Shown here one piece after another: positions 51,201 to 59,035 of a stretch of DNA of 64,000 nt. Within the stretch, counting starts at the first letter, position 1; every line of letters begins with the position of its first letter. Source of the stretch: Martelella lutilitoris (GTDB taxonomy: Bacteria > Pseudomonadota > Alphaproteobacteria > Rhizobiales > Rhizobiaceae); the NCBI RefSeq assembly GCF_016598595.1, contig NZ_CP066786.1, positions 2,503,501-2,567,500 of the forward strand, given 5' to 3'. The position numbers and the translations under genes were made by a program. The notes beneath the pieces were generated by a model. The model was given only the letters and a program-made list of their open reading frames with translations. It was not told the origin of the DNA and ran no database searches.

Positions 51201-53054
51201 CGCCTCGTAGAGCGCGCGGGCGCGCGCAGCGTCCTTTTCGCCGCCCTGGCCATATTCCAACATCAGCGCCAGATGGGCCTTGGCATAGGGAGCACCCTTC
51301 AAGGCAGCATCTTCCAGCAGGCGGCGCGCGCCGGCGGGGGATTTGCCGTGGATGGTCGCGCCCTGCAGCATCCGCTCGGCGATGAGATACTCGAAGGCCG
51401 GCCCGGAGATGACCGTCAGGGCTTCAAAGGCTTCGGGATGCGCGAGAACGACATTGGCGACGCGGCTCGTCTCCTCGCGGTCGGAGACGGTCAGCACCAG
51501 CCCGTAGTCCGACGTGGTGAACATGCCGAGCGGCATGGAAAAGACCTGTTCCTCGCGCATCTGGCTCTGCCGCTGCGCCGCCTCGATCGTGAAGGCGACG
51601 CCGGCATCCGCCGTCTCCATCGCGGCAAAATAGGCCGGAGCGCCCCATGCCGGGCCGTCCTCTCCCATCAGTTCGGCCACGGCCCTGGCGCGCTGATCTC
51701 CGCCCGGCGCGACGGCCACCTTCTCGGAAAGAAGCGTGAGCGCCGTTTCCTCTTCAAGCGCGCTCCATTCGCCGCGCGCCGCGATCCGGTCAAAGGCGGG
51801 GCCGAGCGTTTCCCGAACCCATGGCCGGTCAAGCGGCGGAAGCGCGTGCGGCAGATAGAGGAAGTCGAGAAGCCGGAGGCCTTCTTCATTCGTGGCGAGA
51901 ACGTTTTCCGCCGTCACGCAAGCCCTGCCCGTGACCGGCATATCGGCGATCGCCGCGACATCGGAAACAGTGGGGGTGAATTCTCCGGCGCGCGGGTCAA
52001 GGCCGAGCCCCTCGCGCATGCGGTTCCAGGCCGCCCGGCTCGCCGGGCCGAAAGCCGCGTCCAGCGCACCATCATAGCAGCCATGGCGCTGCATCAGCGA
52101 TTGGGCGACGCGGAGATAGTCGTGGAATAGCGCATTGAAATCGCGCTGGGCGACGCGCAGGTCGCCGAGGCCGACATAGCCGTAAGCGAGGTTCTGGGTC
52201 GTCATGCCAACGACCAACGGACAGAAGCGATTGCCGTAGCGATCGACATCGTCGGCCATCGCCCTCACCGCGCCCGGCAAGGTTTCGGCGACACGCCGCA
52301 GATTGGCGTCGGAAAGATCGAGACTGTAGCCATCGTTCTCCGAGATCCCGGCGTCATAGGCGATGTCATCCACCTTGATCGCCGACCAGGCGGAAAAGGC
52401 GGTCATCATGAACGCATTGCGCTCATTGGCGTTCATTGTGGCAAACAGGTCTTCGGAAACGCAGGAGAGCCCCGAAAGCGCCTGAACCGCGCGGCCATAG
52501 GCGTTGTTGCCAAGCCCGGCATGGCCCGAAGGCGGCGCAAGACCATTATTGCTGCGGATGCTGGCGATCACGTCCGGTGCATCGGCCTCGTAGGCATCGC
52601 GCGTGTCATCGGCGTAGCGAAAGTGCAGCGCGGAGAAACAGTCGCAATCGTCAATCAGGATATAAAAGGAGCTCACCGTCTCGCCAGTGTCGGAATTGCG
52701 TATTGTGACACTGCATTCACCCTCCGACACAAGACGTTGATCGGCCTCGTCAAAACCGTATTTCTTCCAGTTCGATATGCGCTCGTCGACGAGCGCCGCG
52801 CAATCATCATATTGGTCCTGGATCAGGCGCAGATTGCCTTCGACCGGCCCGAGGTCGAACCGACGGTCGACGCCGTCCGCGTCGAACGCCCCGCCGTCCG
52901 GCAGCGCGGCATTGATGTCATAGGGCACGCCGTTGCGGTAGATCTCGAGGGCTGCTGCCGGGACAGATGCAAGAAGGGGCGCAAGCGCCAGCACGGCCAC
53001 GATGACGGCGGCAAGGCCTTGCCCCGGCTTCCTCTGCGATCCCCGACTTCTCAT
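48198..53054 (-). CDS. Exported CHAT-domain protein with Sel1-like repeats
   Basis: A 1,618-residue protein. Start at 53054 (GGAAGGCGGGG upstream) gives a Sec signal peptide (GLAAVIVAVLALAPLLASVPAAA); ATG 53084 is an alternative. Around residues 330-365 is a peptidoglycan-binding-like segment (LMQRHGCYDGALDAAFGPASRAAWNRM). Sel1/TPR-like helical repeats lie at ~580-760 (ALKGAPYAKAHLALMLEYGQGG; KAAEKGDAEALFKLARLL). The C-terminal ~250 residues form a CHAT protease domain, related to caspases and separase: His in HVASHF (about 1444) and Cys in SACETG (about 1492). Both catalytic residues are present. It is unusual in being exported. It lies between the MscS and peptidoglycan-binding genes in one operon. 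Confidence 0.88.
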   Translation of the reverse strand: MRSRGSQRKPGQGLAAVIVAVLALAPLLASVPAAALEIYRNGVPYDINAALPDGGAFDADGVDRRFDLGPVEGNLRLIQDQYDDCAALVDERISNWKKYGFDEADQRLVSEGECSVTIRNSDTGETVSSFYILIDDCDCFSALHFRYADDTRDAYEADAPDVIASIRSNNGLAPPSGHAGLGNNAYGRAVQALSGLSCVSEDLFATMNANERNAFMMTAFSAWSAIKVDDIAYDAGISENDGYSLDLSDANLRRVAETLPGAVRAMADDVDRYGNRFCPLVVGMTTQNLAYGYVGLGDLRVAQRDFNALFHDYLRVAQSLMQRHGCYDGALDAAFGPASRAAWNRMREGLGLDPRAGEFTPTVSDVAAIADMPVTGRACVTAENVLATNEEGLRLLDFLYLPHALPPLDRPWVRETLGPAFDRIAARGEWSALEEETALTLLSEKVAVAPGGDQRARAVAELMGEDGPAWGAPAYFAAMETADAGVAFTIEAAQRQSQMREEQVFSMPLGMFTTSDYGLVLTVSDREETSRVANVVLAHPEAFEALTVISGPAFEYLIAERMLQGATIHGKSPAGARRLLEDAALKGAPYAKAHLALMLEYGQGGEKDAARARALYEAAAEAGEGFAMAQLARQADGATPEAIAAALSWYQALVDLAGRKAEDYGPDADWAFSHSWIADFLANRMMDGSPALLSPAGAMMIATAADRSAAFAARLAETNLCAECGAVLDPMEGAKWLAKAAEKGDAEALFKLARLLDAFPEISEYKAEDFLRVFKQRYEGAPEGFERDSIRRESVAGAVAYDMRMARAADDGAAPVDVAEATLARVCDDDWQSCETVAKQFAAGRFGADLVAVGFDRLMALDSIELVDVLAAYGDFRGAAERAERAKDYELGALTSPADDREGSNIRNATIRRLVENRAPGDLQSLPDGLVGFLGLMASNGDKAAADFLRLIRAADPEAEPPLPDLQSAAETFAAVRARGGTSLGFVNSARRYGDALQAAGDNGQALAMELTALSAELRLDRLRELSEGPLSAELTRVCHLSNASERAFALGSDSLAVLLAKQAINRLQGVRADLATLPENLRGCFRDLIADNYRWLADLFIQQDRLSDAEFVLGLLKDFEAFQFTDRDLDFAGDAFATLPLTEAETALQAAIAALQPPAIADVRERDALLSRQEAGTLTAAEQERLNVLNGELAEADVAYQAGLETIFAALADLEESEPASETPLAEQSVQATILSGLQTNAVALHYLVMPDRLNILLTSRDEQLSYTIDSWNGEPFSEATLNAVLADLHLKFNDFFSDPRAESEMLHDLLIGPVEDDLARIDPDLLLLSQDRRLRYLPYQALYDGAEYLVERYDIASLTSSESEITGVAVAETPFAGLGLTRAVGDFSELPGVALEFGGLLSGDERYGFMDGALALDEAFDRSALAEALTIGGSSSVGAGTVHVASHFVLGNNEDDSYLLLGTGEHLPVSEIKGTAGDFDFSNVDLLTWSACETGRANPGSDGREIESLAKVTGERGAKATLATLWPVLDISTPLIMQRFYELREFGGLSKAEALATAQREFIQRRIGDRDVLDRESVVFQTAGRLGLPADPGSPITYDFDHPIFWAPFMLMGNWR

Positions 53055-53151
53055 CCCATCCCCGCCTTCCGTCTCATCTGACAAATGTCAGGCCCCACTT
53101 TGCCACCGGCCTCTACGGTTGGAAACCTCGGAAACAACCGCGCCGGCGTTT

Positions 53152-55245
53152 TCAGGCGCCCTCATCACCGTCTCCCTTGGTCAGCGACGACGGGACGTCC
53201 CGCTGCCGCGTATAGGAGAAATCGGGTTCCGCCCGGAGCCGCACCTCGCGCGGCGCGATCGAAATGCCCGCCTCGCGGAACATGCGCCGCACGGCGTCAT
53301 AGACGACCGCGCGCAGGGCAAACTGGGTTCCGGGCCGGCACTTGTAAACGATGCGCAACACCATGGCGCTGTCGTCGATCATGACGATGCCGGCATTTTC
53401 AAGCGGCGCGACCAGGTTCCGGCCATGAACGGGATCGGCAAGGAACGCATCATTGAGAGCCCTGAAGCGCGGCTCCAGCCCGTCGAGATCGGTTTCGAGC
53501 GGCAGCCGGAACTCCAGCCACATGGCCGCCCAGTCGCGCGACTTGTTGGCGATGGTGCGGATCTCGCCGAAGGGAACGGTATGGATCGCGCCGAGCGGAT
53601 GGCGGATCTGGACCGAACGGATGCCGGCCCGCTCGACCGTACCGCTGGCGACCCCGACATCGACAAGATCGCCGACGCGGAAGGCGTCGTCGACGAGGAA
53701 GAAGATGCCGGAAATGACATCCTTCACCAGCGTCTGGCTGCCCATGCCGATGGCGATGCCGACGATGCCGGCGCCGGCCAGAAGCGGCAGCACGTCAATG
53801 CCGAGCGCCGAGATCGCAATGATCGCGGCGATCGAGGCGATCGTGATCAGCAGGGTGTTGCGCACCAGCGGCAGGACCGTGGCCACGCGGCTTTGGCGCA
53901 ATGCCTTTTCCGCCTCGTCCGTCCCTTCAGCATAGGCCGCCTTCAACAGCATGCGCTGCGAGCCGATTAACACGAGATGCCAGCCGACATAGGCGAGCGC
54001 CAAGGTGACGAGAAGTTGGGTCAGCGAGGGCATGATCGCCGTGATGCGCGGGTTGGAAAGCCCCTGCCAGGGGCCGCTCCACAGGCGGATGAGCGCCAGC
54101 AGCGCCACAAGCACGGCGGCGGCCTGCCCGAGCCGGGCAAAGAACTGCGCGAAGGTCGGCACGTCGTCCGGCAGCGCCATCTGCGGTTCGGCTTCAAGCG
54201 CTGCCCGCCGTCGGGCGCGATCGCGCGCATCCGCCCGCGCCGCCCAGTCATCCATCAACAGGCAGCCGATGACGAGCGCCAGAATGATCATGAAGCTCAG
54301 AACCGAAAGCGTTCCTGCCTGCGGTCGGTTGAGCAGCAAAAGCAGCGACGTGCCGAACCAGGAGAGGCAGATGTAGAAGATCGCGAAGAGGTGCCAGACG
54401 GCGCTCAGCGATTTCCAGCCAGGCCCGCGGCTGCGCCCGGCCGGATCGGTCGCCAGGATCGCCGCCACGGAGAAACGATTGGTCAGGCAGGCGATGATCA
54501 GAAGCAGCGTGACTACCGAGCGCGAGAACAGCGAGAGCGTCAGCGTCTCGTCGGCCGGCATGCCGGCCTGCCTCAGGAGCGAGGTCGTGGCGAGAAAGAA
54601 GATTGCCAGCGCGAAAATACCGACGGACTGCCAGTAGAGCTTGCCGGCGGCCGGATCCGAGAGCGCCACGATCCTCAGATCGGCGCGTCCGGGCGACAGC
54701 GGTATACGGGCAAGCAGCGCGAAACCGCGGATGGCGAAGAAAGCCGTCAGATAGGTGACGACGAAAAGCTGCGCGCCGGGATCGGCCTGAACGCTCATCA
54801 ACAGCGGCCAGCCGCCGACCATGGCGAAGATCAGGAGACCGGCAAGATCGACGGCGACATGGATGATCCTCTGGGCGAGGCTCTTCGGATCAAACCCGGC
54901 CCTCAGCCGGCGGAAGATCGTCCTGAACACGGCCTCGGCGGCCGCGCCGATGCCGAGACAAAGGATGACCCGCAGGATCACGGCCCCGAGGCTGAAGCCG
55001 TCCTCGCTCAGCCCATGCAGGAAACCGGAAACCTCGGCCGGAAAATCATCAAGTCCCAGCATCAGCACTTCAAGCCGCGCTGCCGCCGCCGTCGCATTGT
55101 CGGCAAAGAAGGAGAGCACGGCGCCCAGCCGCTCGATCGGCGACAGCTTGTCCGGCGCGTCAGAGACGTCCTGAGCAAGAGAAAGGCGCGGCAGCGCAAG
55201 GATAGCGAAGGCAAATGCGGAAAGCCGCGCGGTTATTGCTGTCAT
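53152..55245 (-). CDS. MscS-family mechanosensitive channel, large form
   Basis: A 697-residue protein. It has a signal peptide (MTAITARLSAFAFAILALPRLSLAQ), a short periplasmic helix, about ten transmembrane helices, then the MscS core: Gly/Ala-rich pore helix (LPLLAGAGIVGIAIGMGSQTLVKDVISGIFFLVDDAFRVGD in outline) and the cytoplasmic beta and alpha/beta domains (GTVERAGIRSVQIRHPLGAIHTVPFGEI). Such channels open on membrane tension. The ATG at 55245 overlaps the upstream stop (TGATG); the frame to 55299 is not needed. Part of the CHAT operon, 97 bp before the CHAT gene. Confidence 0.88.
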   Translation of the reverse strand: MTAITARLSAFAFAILALPRLSLAQDVSDAPDKLSPIERLGAVLSFFADNATAAAARLEVLMLGLDDFPAEVSGFLHGLSEDGFSLGAVILRVILCLGIGAAAEAVFRTIFRRLRAGFDPKSLAQRIIHVAVDLAGLLIFAMVGGWPLLMSVQADPGAQLFVVTYLTAFFAIRGFALLARIPLSPGRADLRIVALSDPAAGKLYWQSVGIFALAIFFLATTSLLRQAGMPADETLTLSLFSRSVVTLLLIIACLTNRFSVAAILATDPAGRSRGPGWKSLSAVWHLFAIFYICLSWFGTSLLLLLNRPQAGTLSVLSFMIILALVIGCLLMDDWAARADARDRARRRAALEAEPQMALPDDVPTFAQFFARLGQAAAVLVALLALIRLWSGPWQGLSNPRITAIMPSLTQLLVTLALAYVGWHLVLIGSQRMLLKAAYAEGTDEAEKALRQSRVATVLPLVRNTLLITIASIAAIIAISALGIDVLPLLAGAGIVGIAIGMGSQTLVKDVISGIFFLVDDAFRVGDLVDVGVASGTVERAGIRSVQIRHPLGAIHTVPFGEIRTIANKSRDWAAMWLEFRLPLETDLDGLEPRFRALNDAFLADPVHGRNLVAPLENAGIVMIDDSAMVLRIVYKCRPGTQFALRAVVYDAVRRMFREAGISIAPREVRLRAEPDFSYTRQRDVPSSLTKGDGDEGA

Positions 55246-56420
55246 CACGACGTCGCGCCCTCGTTGCGGGCAAAGGCGGAGGCGCGCGGCAGATCGCACT
55301 GCTTCAGATCCTCCATGCCCTCAAGCGGCTTGAAACCCGCCTCGCCCATTGTTCTGAGCGCCGTCTGACATTCGCGGCGCGGATCGATGGCCGAACCGGG
55401 GGCGCCGAGCACCGCGATGGGACTTGGATTGCGCTCCACTTCCACGGCAACGGGCGACGGATTGAAGGGGCTGGCCTCCTCGCCCAGCGCTTCCAGCGTC
55501 TGCGCCAGACGCTCCGCCTCAAGCACGCGCGCAAGAAGCGTCGCAAGGCGCTCTCCGTCTCCGGCAAGATCGAAGGCAAGGCCGGTCGGCGTGTCGTCGA
55601 TCGTTGCGGCGGGACCGAACCAGAGCGTGTTGTCCTTCAGCACGATCTGCCCGTCGAAGACCTCTTCGGGAAAACCGGCGCCGATTCCCGTTCTATCCGA
55701 CGCGGCCTCGAGCGCTTCGGCGACACGCGTGCCGATCCCCGTTCCGGGCGCAAGCGGCAGCCCGGATTCGATGTCGAAAACCGGCGAGAAGGCGACGGTC
55801 AGCGTCACCGGGCTTGCCTCGATCTTGGCGAAACGCGTCGTTTCGGGAAGGCTGCCGGAAAAGACGCAGAGGGCATCGAGGTGCGGAACGCAGTCCTCGG
55901 CCACAGGGCGCAGATAGGCCCGGCGCGGCTCCACGGCCTCCGCCTGGGCATAGCCGAGAACGGCGTCTTGCCGGCCGGCGATTTCGGCGACGAGCGCCAT
56001 CACCGTCCCCTCCTCCAGGCCGTGCGGCCGACGGGCATCGACCGTATCGCCATCGACGAGAAAACGCTCCGGGCCGGCATAGCCTTGCCGACCGAAGACC
56101 GGCTCACCGATCATGTCGCCTTCCCAGAGCGGGGTCTGCACCGCGCCCATGCCGAAGCCGCTGCCCCGGTTCAGTTCGGAAAGCACCGACTGGAACAGCT
56201 GGCGATAGGTCAGAGCCCGGCCGCTTTCGAGCCTCGAGGCGATCGCGGCGGTGAAAAGACCGAACCATTCGCTATCATCGCCGGCGGTGGGGCCGCGCAG
56301 ATCGGGAATGTCGGGATCATCATAACCGGCAACGCCGATGAACAGCGCGCGGGGTTCGGCCTGAGCGGCGTTTGCTCCGAGGACAAGTGCCAGCAAGAAC
56401 AGACGGAACAGTTTTCCCAT
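55245..56420 (-). CDS. Exported protein with caspase-like N-terminus
   Basis: A 391-residue protein, first gene of the operon. Signal peptide MGKLFRLFLLALVLGANAAQA. The mature N-terminus (PRALFIGVAGYDDPDIPDLRGPTAGDDSEWFGLF) looks like the first strand and helix of caspase/metacaspase p20 domains, but I cannot see the usual His-Gly and Asp-x-Cys catalytic motifs, so it may be inactive or only distantly related. The middle is beta-rich (VTLTVAFSPVFDIESGLPLAPG), and the C-terminus has Cys residues (RRECQTALR; LKQCDLPRA). It overlaps the MscS gene start, implying coupled synthesis. Start chosen at 56420 for the signal peptide. Confidence 0.6.
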   Translation of the reverse strand: MGKLFRLFLLALVLGANAAQAEPRALFIGVAGYDDPDIPDLRGPTAGDDSEWFGLFTAAIASRLESGRALTYRQLFQSVLSELNRGSGFGMGAVQTPLWEGDMIGEPVFGRQGYAGPERFLVDGDTVDARRPHGLEEGTVMALVAEIAGRQDAVLGYAQAEAVEPRRAYLRPVAEDCVPHLDALCVFSGSLPETTRFAKIEASPVTLTVAFSPVFDIESGLPLAPGTGIGTRVAEALEAASDRTGIGAGFPEEVFDGQIVLKDNTLWFGPAATIDDTPTGLAFDLAGDGERLATLLARVLEAERLAQTLEALGEEASPFNPSPVAVEVERNPSPIAVLGAPGSAIDPRRECQTALRTMGEAGFKPLEGMEDLKQCDLPRASAFARNEGATS

Positions 56421-56570
56421 GCAGAATTCCCGAGCAATAACAACAATATTATACAACCGATTAAAAGAACGATCGAAGCTTGGCTCTTTCCGCGCAGATC
56501 GGCTGTTTACTTAGTCAGGACTGACGATAGACTAGCTGATATTCGATCGTCAATTTCACAGGCCTGAAAC
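56421..56570. promoter_or_regulatory. Divergent promoter region of the CHAT operon and hydrolase gene
   Basis: 150 bp between the caspase-like gene (minus) and the hydrolase gene (plus). It is clearly richer in A/T than its surroundings (for example acaacaatattatacaacc at about 56442-56460), as expected for promoters of both units. No operator is evident. Shared control is plausible. Confidence 0.5.
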
Positions 56571-58328
56571 ATGCGTCTTGCGCGAATTGCCCTCCTCTCC
56601 CTCCTTCCGCTGTTTGTCACGCCGCCGCTCTTCGCCCAGGAAGCCGCACGCTTCGACCCGATCGCTTTCGAGCTGGAACTGGCTGCTGTCGAGGCTCCGG
56701 CGGAGCGTCTTGTCCTGGTTGATGCGGCCATTGCAGCGCTCGAAGCTGCGCCCGATCCGGACCCCGAAATCTATTTCGATCTTTCGGCGCTGAGGCTTGA
56801 GATCCTGCGCGAGGCCGGCGAGACGGCGGCAGCGGCAGCGGCAGCCGAGGAACTGGCCGATTTCGCAATCCGCATGAGCGGGCAGCTTGACCGCAATCCG
56901 CTCCCCTATCTGGATCTTGCGGCCACGCTCTACACCGAGACGGAAGCCTATCGCGAAGCCTTGCGCGTGCTCGATACCGAGATCGCCTATCGCCGGAATG
57001 GCGGTCAGGCGGGTCAGGTGCTGGCGGACCTTCTGAACCGCAAGGCGGAGGTCGCCAGGCTGCGCGGCGACATGGCGGCGGCTGAGGAATTTGCGGGCCA
57101 GGCCCAGTTTGCGATCATGTCCACGCGCATGGGCAAGCGCAGCGGTCAGGATGGGGGGTTCAGCGCGGTGGACGTCTTCTACGCCACGGACCGCGCGCGC
57201 ACCGGCGATGCCGACCCCGCCGAATTCTACGGCTATGGACGCGGTGATCTCGAATATGGCGTCGTCACCGTCACCATTCCCGATACGCATGTGCCGGGCG
57301 CCATCGAGACACCCTCCATCTGGAAGCTCGAATTCGGCCCCTCACCCGCCAGACACGTGATGGTGCAGAAGGTCGACCCGATGGAGGCGGATGCCTATTT
57401 CTCGAAGATGAGCAGCGATCTTGCGGGGCGCGAGCGCAAGGAAATCGTCGTCTTCATCCACGGCTTCAACACCCGGTTCGATGCCGCCGCCAAGCGCGCC
57501 GCCCAGCTCGCCTATGACATGGATTATCGCGGCGTGCCGGTGCTCTATTCCTGGCCGTCCGCCGGCCAGACGGTGCGCTATGTCGCCGATACGGCGGTCG
57601 TCCGGCTCAGCGGCCGGCGGCTTTCCATGTTTCTGGAAGACCTGCGCGCCCGCTCCGGCGCCGACACGATCCACATCGTCGCCCACAGCATGGGCAACCG
57701 CGCGCTGACCGACGCGCTGGAACTGATGGCGCTGCGGGACGGGATCAAGGAAGGCGACGATCCGGTCTTCGGCCAGGTGTTCTTCGCCGCGCCCGATGTC
57801 GATGCCGGCCTGTTCAGGGAGATGATGAAGACCATTCATCCGCTGGCCGAGCGCCTGACCCTCTACACCTCGGAAAACGACTGGGCGCTGGTCGCCTCGA
57901 GGAAGCTGCACGGCAATGCGCCGCGCGCCGGTCAGGGCGGCGACAGCGTGACGACGGACGAGTTGTTCGACACGATCGACATGTCCGATCTCGGCGAGGA
58001 CATGCTGGCGCATACCTATTTCGCCGATGACAGTTCCGCGCTCGCCGACATCGTCTCGCTGATCTGGCGCAACCCGCCGCCGAATGTGCGCTGCGGCATG
58101 ACCGAGACCGTCACTGAAACCGGCGAGACGGCCTGGAAATACCAGAAGGGCAGCTGTTTCGACAAAACCATGATCGGCCTGATCAGCCATTTGTGGAGCA
58201 AGAGCGATATCTCGCGCGCGGATATTTCAACCCTGATTTCCGAGCTCGTCACCGACCAGGCAGCGGCGAGCGAGATCGAAGGCCGGCTCGACGCCTATAT
58301 CGCGCCCGAAGGGCAGGAGGCGAATTGA
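56571..58328 (+). CDS. Exported DUF900-type alpha/beta hydrolase with helical repeats
   Basis: A 585-residue protein. Signal peptide MRLARIALLSLLPLFVTPPLFA. Residues ~25-185 are Ala-rich TPR-like helices (LRLEILREAGETAAAAAAAEELADFAIR). From ~200 the alpha/beta hydrolase (DUF900) begins: VDVFYATDRAR, KEIVVFIHGFNTRFDAA with the oxyanion region, IHIVAHSMGNRAL with nucleophile Ser, and VFFAAPDVDAGLF with the acid Asp. These enzymes are esterase-like with unknown substrates and are often found with caspase or CHAT proteins. Divergent from the CHAT operon. Confidence 0.87.
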   Translation: MRLARIALLSLLPLFVTPPLFAQEAARFDPIAFELELAAVEAPAERLVLVDAAIAALEAAPDPDPEIYFDLSALRLEILREAGETAAAAAAAEELADFAIRMSGQLDRNPLPYLDLAATLYTETEAYREALRVLDTEIAYRRNGGQAGQVLADLLNRKAEVARLRGDMAAAEEFAGQAQFAIMSTRMGKRSGQDGGFSAVDVFYATDRARTGDADPAEFYGYGRGDLEYGVVTVTIPDTHVPGAIETPSIWKLEFGPSPARHVMVQKVDPMEADAYFSKMSSDLAGRERKEIVVFIHGFNTRFDAAAKRAAQLAYDMDYRGVPVLYSWPSAGQTVRYVADTAVVRLSGRRLSMFLEDLRARSGADTIHIVAHSMGNRALTDALELMALRDGIKEGDDPVFGQVFFAAPDVDAGLFREMMKTIHPLAERLTLYTSENDWALVASRKLHGNAPRAGQGGDSVTTDELFDTIDMSDLGEDMLAHTYFADDSSALADIVSLIWRNPPPNVRCGMTETVTETGETAWKYQKGSCFDKTMIGLISHLWSKSDISRADISTLISELVTDQAAASEIEGRLDAYIAPEGQEAN

Positions 58329-59031
58329 CGCTGGAGCGCCCGGGTTCATCAGGCCGCCTGCAGCCATTCGCATCCTTCTGCTTGCGCTTCTGCTCAGCGT
58401 CGTCCCGGCGCGGGAACAGGAAAACGAAACCGCGTTCCAGGCGCTTCTCCGGCAGTTCTCGACGCTGTTTCAGAGCGGCGACTACGCCGCCGCCCCCGTG
58501 ATGGAGGAGGCGATCGCCGTCTATGGCCGGAATCCCGGCAATCCGATCGAACGCGCCAGCCTCGCCTATTATCTCGCGCTTGCCCATGTGAATGCCGGAA
58601 ATGCGTCGGCGGCCCTCAACACGACGCAGGCAGCCTTTGCCTATCGCCCCGAGCTTGTGAGCCGCTATCCGGAATTCTACTGGATAGAAGGGTGGGCCAA
58701 GGCAAGGCTCGGCTTGATCGCGCAGGCGGTCGCGTCCTATTCGGCCGGCATCGGCCTGGCGGAAGCCTACAATGAAGCCGAGCCGGGCCGGTTTGCGCCT
58801 GAAACGCTTGCGGCCCTCAGGGTTCAGGAGGCCTATCTCTCGGCCCGCTCCTCCACCGTTCCGTCGGCGGCGCTGACGACCGGCGTGTTCGACGCGCTGG
58901 CCGACATGCCGGACAATGACAGCGGCGCAAAGGCGCTCCGCCGGTCAATCCTGGCGATGATCGACGATCCGGAACATTCCTCCTGGAGCCAACCCGGCGT
59001 CTGGGCGCCCTTCGTCACCGTCGGCTGGTAG
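58324..59031 (+). CDS. Exported helical-repeat protein with uncertain start
   Basis: The ATG at 58498 gives 177 residues, but the frame is coding-like further upstream: codons from 58324 on read DAGAPGFIRPPAAIRILLLALLLSVVPA, a good signal peptide, and there is no ATG, GTG or TTG in frame after the preceding stop. AGGAGG at 58315-58320 stands just before ATT 58324 and a TTG at 58325 that is in the wrong frame. Either a rare ATT start or an indel near the start explains this. The mature protein has TPR-like helices (AALNTTQAAFAYRPELVSRYPEFYWIEGWAKARLGLIAQAVASYSAGI) and ends before the convergent ATPase gene. Probably partner of the hydrolase. Confidence 0.6.
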   Translation: MDAGAPGFIRPPAAIRILLLALLLSVVPAREQENETAFQALLRQFSTLFQSGDYAAAPVMEEAIAVYGRNPGNPIERASLAYYLALAHVNAGNASAALNTTQAAFAYRPELVSRYPEFYWIEGWAKARLGLIAQAVASYSAGIGLAEAYNEAEPGRFAPETLAALRVQEAYLSARSSTVPSAALTTGVFDALADMPDNDSGAKALRRSILAMIDDPEHSSWSQPGVWAPFVTVGW

Positions 59032-59035
59032 GCCA

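Noticed and set aside
49128-52130. 1,000-codon open frame on the plus strand
   Set aside because: It is an antisense shadow of the CHAT gene in G/C-rich DNA: Arg/Gly-rich, no domain pattern, no ribosome site.
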